Origin: an uncultured Ruminococcus sp.
GTDB lineage: Bacteria > Bacillota > Clostridia > Oscillospirales > Acutalibacteraceae
Length of the DNA stretch: 14,395 nucleotides
Assembly: GCA_902803125.1 (NCBI GenBank)
Contig: CADCOZ010000147.1
Location: forward strand, 1 to 14,395
Reading direction: 5' to 3'
In this document: piece after piece, positions 12,652-14,395 of the stretch
How the letters are laid out: every line of letters starts with the position of its first letter
Numbering within the stretch: the stretch's first letter is position 1
The notes under the pieces: model-generated
The model's database searches: none
The model's input: the letters and a program-made list of their open reading frames with translations, nothing else
What the model was told of the DNA's origin: nothing
Made by a program: the position numbers and the translations under genes

Positions 12652-12690
12652 ATGAATAATGAATAATGAATAGCGAAGAATGAATAATGT
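12652..12690. repeat. ATGAATA low-complexity intergenic repeat
   Basis: Tandem ATGAATA steps with a small interruption (ATGAATAGCGAAGA) between nadA and the duplicated left edge of the hairpin array. A second short run lies at 12751-12774. Confidence 0.6.
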
Positions 12691-12831
12691 GAAGCGGTCG
12701 GCAGTCAGCAATCAGCAAAGTGTATGGTTGTGTATAGTTGTACATACCGGAAATAATGAATAATGAATAATGTGAAGCGGTCGGCAGTCAGCAACCAGCA
12801 AAGTGTATGGTTGTGTATAGTTGTACATACC
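12681..12831 (+). repeat. Direct duplication of the left edge of the hairpin array
   Basis: 12681-12748 and 12764-12831 are 68-base direct copies with one difference (T or C in the CAGCAATCAGC stretch), 83 bases apart. Each contains an ATGAATAATG run, GTGAAGCGGTCGGCAGTCAG and then the left arm decamers GTGTATGGTT and GTGTATAGTT followed by GTACATACC. Only the second copy continues into the array core, so the first is an orphan left arm. Confidence 0.85.
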
Positions 12832-13024
12832 TTTTTATATTTTTTTCTATCTATGCTTTTTTGTTTTTATGCGAAAGGGTATATAAACCATACACAACCA
12901 TACACTAACCACATAAAGAGTGATTCCGCCGCCGCTTCACAGGGCTTACACGGTTGGTTCTGCCAATGCCACGATAACAAGAGTCTGCCATTTCTTGGCT
13001 CTATTATTTTTCTCTAAAAGCAAG
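12803..13024 (+). repeat. Hairpin-array unit A
   Basis: This 222-base unit starts with tandem decamers GTGTATGGTT and GTGTATAGTT (12803-12822) and GTACATACC, then a T-rich core ending GCGAAAGGGTATAT, then two copies of AACCATACAC (12886-12905), the complement of the first decamer. The arms give about 20 bp with one mismatch; ATACCTTT with AAAGG(G)TAT extends the stem inward. A conserved spacer of about 119 bases (ACATAAAGAGTG, GGTTGGTTCTGCCAATGCC, CTAAAAGCAA) leads to unit B. No believable reading frame exists on either strand. Confidence 0.85.
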
Positions 13025-13249
13025 GTGACGGGTTGTGACGGGTTGTACAACCCTTTTATATTTTTTTATTCTATCTATTGCTTTTTTGTTTTTGCGCGAA
13101 AGGGTATATAAACCCGTCACAACCCGTCACCACCCACATAAAGAGTGGTTCTGCCGCCGCTTCACAGGGCTTACACGGTTGGTTCTGCCAATGCCACGAT
13201 AATAAATCCTGCCATTTTCTTGACTCTATTATTTTTCTCTAAAAGCAAT
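13025..13249 (+). repeat. Hairpin-array unit B
   Basis: The layout is that of unit A with different arms: GTGACGGGTT twice (13025-13044), GTACAACCC, the same T-rich core, then AACCCGTCAC twice (13111-13130). The 20-bp arms are perfectly complementary, and ACCCTTT (13050-13056) with AAAGGGT extends the stem by 7 bp. GGGTTGTACAACCC (13040-13053) is itself a perfect palindrome. The spacer repeats that of unit A with scattered changes. Length is 225 bases. Confidence 0.85.
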
Positions 13250-13355
13250 ATGCAGGGTTATGCATAGTTGTACATACCTTTTATATTTTTTTTATTCTAT
13301 CTATGCTTTTTTGTTTTTATGCGAAAGGGTATATAAACCCTGCATAACCGAGCAT
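13250..13355 (+). repeat. Hairpin-array unit C (no spacer)
   Basis: Arms are ATGCAGGGTT and ATGCATAGTT (13250-13269), then GTACATACC, the conserved T-rich core, and AACCCTGCAT and AACCGAGCAT (13336-13355). The first left decamer matches the first right one; the second ones have diverged, so the full-length stem is imperfect here. The conserved spacer does not follow; the sequence turns into AATTCT-AAAAA-AGAATT and unrelated DNA. Confidence 0.8.
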
Positions 13356-13408
13356 AATTCTAAAAAAGAATTATTGCCTGACCGCCAACCGATAATTGTT
13401 CATGTGGG

Positions 13409-13448
13409 GAGCCAAATGACCGGTGAGCCGTTGGCTCTGATTTTTTTT
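13409..13448 (+). terminator. Intrinsic terminator downstream of the hairpin array
   Basis: GAGCCAA (13409-13415) pairs with TTGGCTC (13431-13437), with an inner CGG/CCG, followed by TGA and eight T (13441-13448). No gene ends just upstream on this strand, so it either ends a transcript coming through the array or acts as an attenuator in the leader of the sigma factor gene. Confidence 0.8.
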
Positions 13449-13457
13449 GCTCTGTAG

Positions 13458-13474
13458 CTACACGCTTTGTGTAG
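13458..13474. other. Small hairpin in the sigma factor leader
   Basis: CTACAC and GTGTAG pair perfectly around GCTTT, 10 bases after the terminator. The rest of the stretch to 13561 holds GCTGT/ACAGC (13479-13509 region) and the AAGGAGG ribosome site, but no promoter I can defend. Confidence 0.4.
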
Positions 13475-13561
13475 ATTTGCTGTGGTTCAAAGTTTATGTA
13501 ACAAACAGCGTCAAAACCGTACTTTATCGGCAGAAAGAACTTCTTGCAAGGAGGCGAAAAC

Positions 13562-14119
13562 ATGGAGGATGAAAAAATCATCGAGTTGTTTTTTGAACGC
13601 TCGGAAACAGCCATTGAAGCCCTGTCCGAAAAATACGGCAAACTGTGTTTGTATATTGCGGGCAATATTCTTGGTCAGCCGCAGGAAGCAGAAGAATGCG
13701 TGAACGATGCCTATTTAGGGGTCTGGAATGCCATTCCGCCGCAAAGACCACAGCATTTGAAAAGTTTTGTTGCTCGTATCGTGCATAACTTGGCCTGCAA
13801 ACGCTATGAAAAAGAACAGGCACAAAAACGTCAAAGCAACTACGGCATGAGTTTGGAAGAACTTTCCGAAACCATACCCGATATCATTTCGGTAGAAGAT
13901 GAGGTGCAAACCGCCCTGCTGAAAAAGTGCATCAACGAATTTTTGTCACAGCAGGACAAGCTCAATCGCATACTGTTTATTCGCCGCTACTGGATGGGGG
14001 ATTCCTATGAACAGCTGTCTGCTTTGACCGGTTTGAAGGAAGGGACTGTCCGCACCCGTTTGTCCCGTATGCGGCAGAAGCTGAAAAACGATCTTACGAA
14101 AAAGGGGGTTTTGTCATGA
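13562..14119 (+). CDS. ECF-type RNA polymerase sigma factor
   Basis: A 185-residue sigma-70 family protein. Region 2 is about 13-82 (AEECVNDAYLGVWNAIPP at 43-60, then LKSFVARIVHNLACKRYEKE). Region 4 is about 128-178, with the helix-turn-helix SYEQLSALTGLKEGTVRTRL at 148-167. There is no region 1.1 or 3, as in ECF and ECF-like factors. AAGGAGG is 7 bases before ATG 13562, so the upstream in-frame ATG at 13544 is not used. Its stop overlaps the next gene by ATGA, pointing to translational coupling with a membrane protein that is probably its anti-sigma factor. The signal and regulon are unknown. The long leader with terminator and array upstream is unusual. Confidence 0.92.
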   Translation: MEDEKIIELFFERSETAIEALSEKYGKLCLYIAGNILGQPQEAEECVNDAYLGVWNAIPPQRPQHLKSFVARIVHNLACKRYEKEQAQKRQSNYGMSLEELSETIPDIISVEDEVQTALLKKCINEFLSQQDKLNRILFIRRYWMGDSYEQLSALTGLKEGTVRTRLSRMRQKLKNDLTKKGVLS

Positions 14120-14395
14120 AATACGAATGGCTTGATGGAATGGACGACCAGTATTTAGAAGAAGCAATGACCTATGAAAAGGTACCGCACAAGAAGCGAT
14201 GGTTCCGTCCGGCACTCATAGCGGCGGCGGTATTGGTGCTGTTGGTCAGTGCCGCATTGGTGGTGATGATGACCCGACAGCGTTCCGCATCCGATGACCG
14301 GCCGCTGATGTATCCCGCTACCCCTGTCAGCGTGTATCTCAGCGGCGAAAACCAGACCGGAGCATACACCACGATGAATGTCAATCAGGCGGTCA
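14116..14395 (+). CDS. Putative membrane-anchored anti-sigma factor (partial, cut by window end)
   Basis: The frame starts at ATG 14116 inside the sigma factor stop (ATGA) and stays open for 93 codons to the window edge. The first 30 residues are polar (WLDGMDDQYLEEAM near the start, KVPHKKRW before the membrane), a single membrane segment spans about 31-53, and the following part is outside the cell. A short cytoplasmic N-terminus with DDQYLEEA followed by KKR and a membrane segment is the common layout of proteins paired with such sigma factors in Clostridia, where the N-terminus holds the sigma factor. AAAGGGGG ahead of the ATG can serve as ribosome site. The role rests on position and topology, not on a recognised catalytic motif. 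Confidence 0.75.
   Translation, partial: MKYEWLDGMDDQYLEEAMTYEKVPHKKRWFRPALIAAAVLVLLVSAALVVMMTRQRSASDDRPLMYPATPVSVYLSGENQTGAYTTMNVNQAV

Noticed and set aside
12803..13355. CRISPR array
   Set aside because: The period is about 222-225 bases, only three units exist, long stretches outside the arms are conserved, and no cas gene is near.
12803..13355. Integron attC sites
   Set aside because: attC sites have variable loops and conserved core sites and separate gene cassettes; here the core is conserved, there are no cassette genes and no integrase.
12763..13457. Small coding regions over the array (12763-13017, 12920-13111, 13260-13457)
   Set aside because: They are rich in Phe, Tyr and Ile from the T-rich core, lack good ribosome sites and do not keep the same frame from unit to unit.

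Overview
The window looks like a chromosomal segment of a spore-forming, anaerobic member of the Clostridia, most likely Oscillospiraceae/Ruminococcaceae-like. The taxonomic guess rests on a SpoVAC gene, class B sortases, a rhodanese-less ThiI beside a NifS-type desulfurase, a flavin reductase-rubredoxin fusion and an ECF sigma/anti-sigma pair. I saw no tRNA, rRNA, CRISPR array, transposase or phage gene.

Layout. (1) 65-547 (+): a low-molecular-weight protein tyrosine phosphatase, convergent with (2) 700-2316 (-), a MutS-like ATPase; a bidirectional terminator lies between them. The MutS-like gene has a near-consensus promoter, a palindrome over its -35 box and a long, apparently structured leader. 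(3) 2752-7663 (-): a three-gene sortase cluster, read from 7663 downwards: a very large membrane-anchored class B sortase, a second class B sortase that looks like a lipoprotein, and a small tail-anchored membrane protein. A strong terminator closes it at 2640-2685. (4) 7740-10120 (-): cysteine desulfurase then ThiI, a sulfur-transfer pair for tRNA 4-thiouridine (and possibly thiamin). (5) 10238-12621 (+): solitary spoVAC, a flavin reductase with a shortened rubredoxin tail, and quinolinate synthase NadA. (6) 12622-13561: about 940 bases without a gene, mostly a tandem array of long inverted-repeat units. (7) 13562-14395 (+): an ECF-type sigma factor overlapping by ATGA a membrane-anchored putative anti-sigma gene cut by the window end.

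The two most interesting signals are these. First, the array at 12803-13355 holds three units whose core is conserved, while the flanking arms, built of tandem 10-mers, differ from unit to unit yet match their inverted partner inside the unit. That is covariation of a long hairpin (or homogenised inverted iterons). Second, in the sortase cluster the small tail-anchored protein and the cytoplasmic N-terminus of the large sortase appear to be the same domain, faintly resembling the CinA/MoaB molybdopterin-binding fold. The two sortases also share roughly 60-residue helical repeats after their catalytic domain, an arrangement I do not know from characterised class B sortases.

All functional calls come from reading motifs by eye; no database search was possible.
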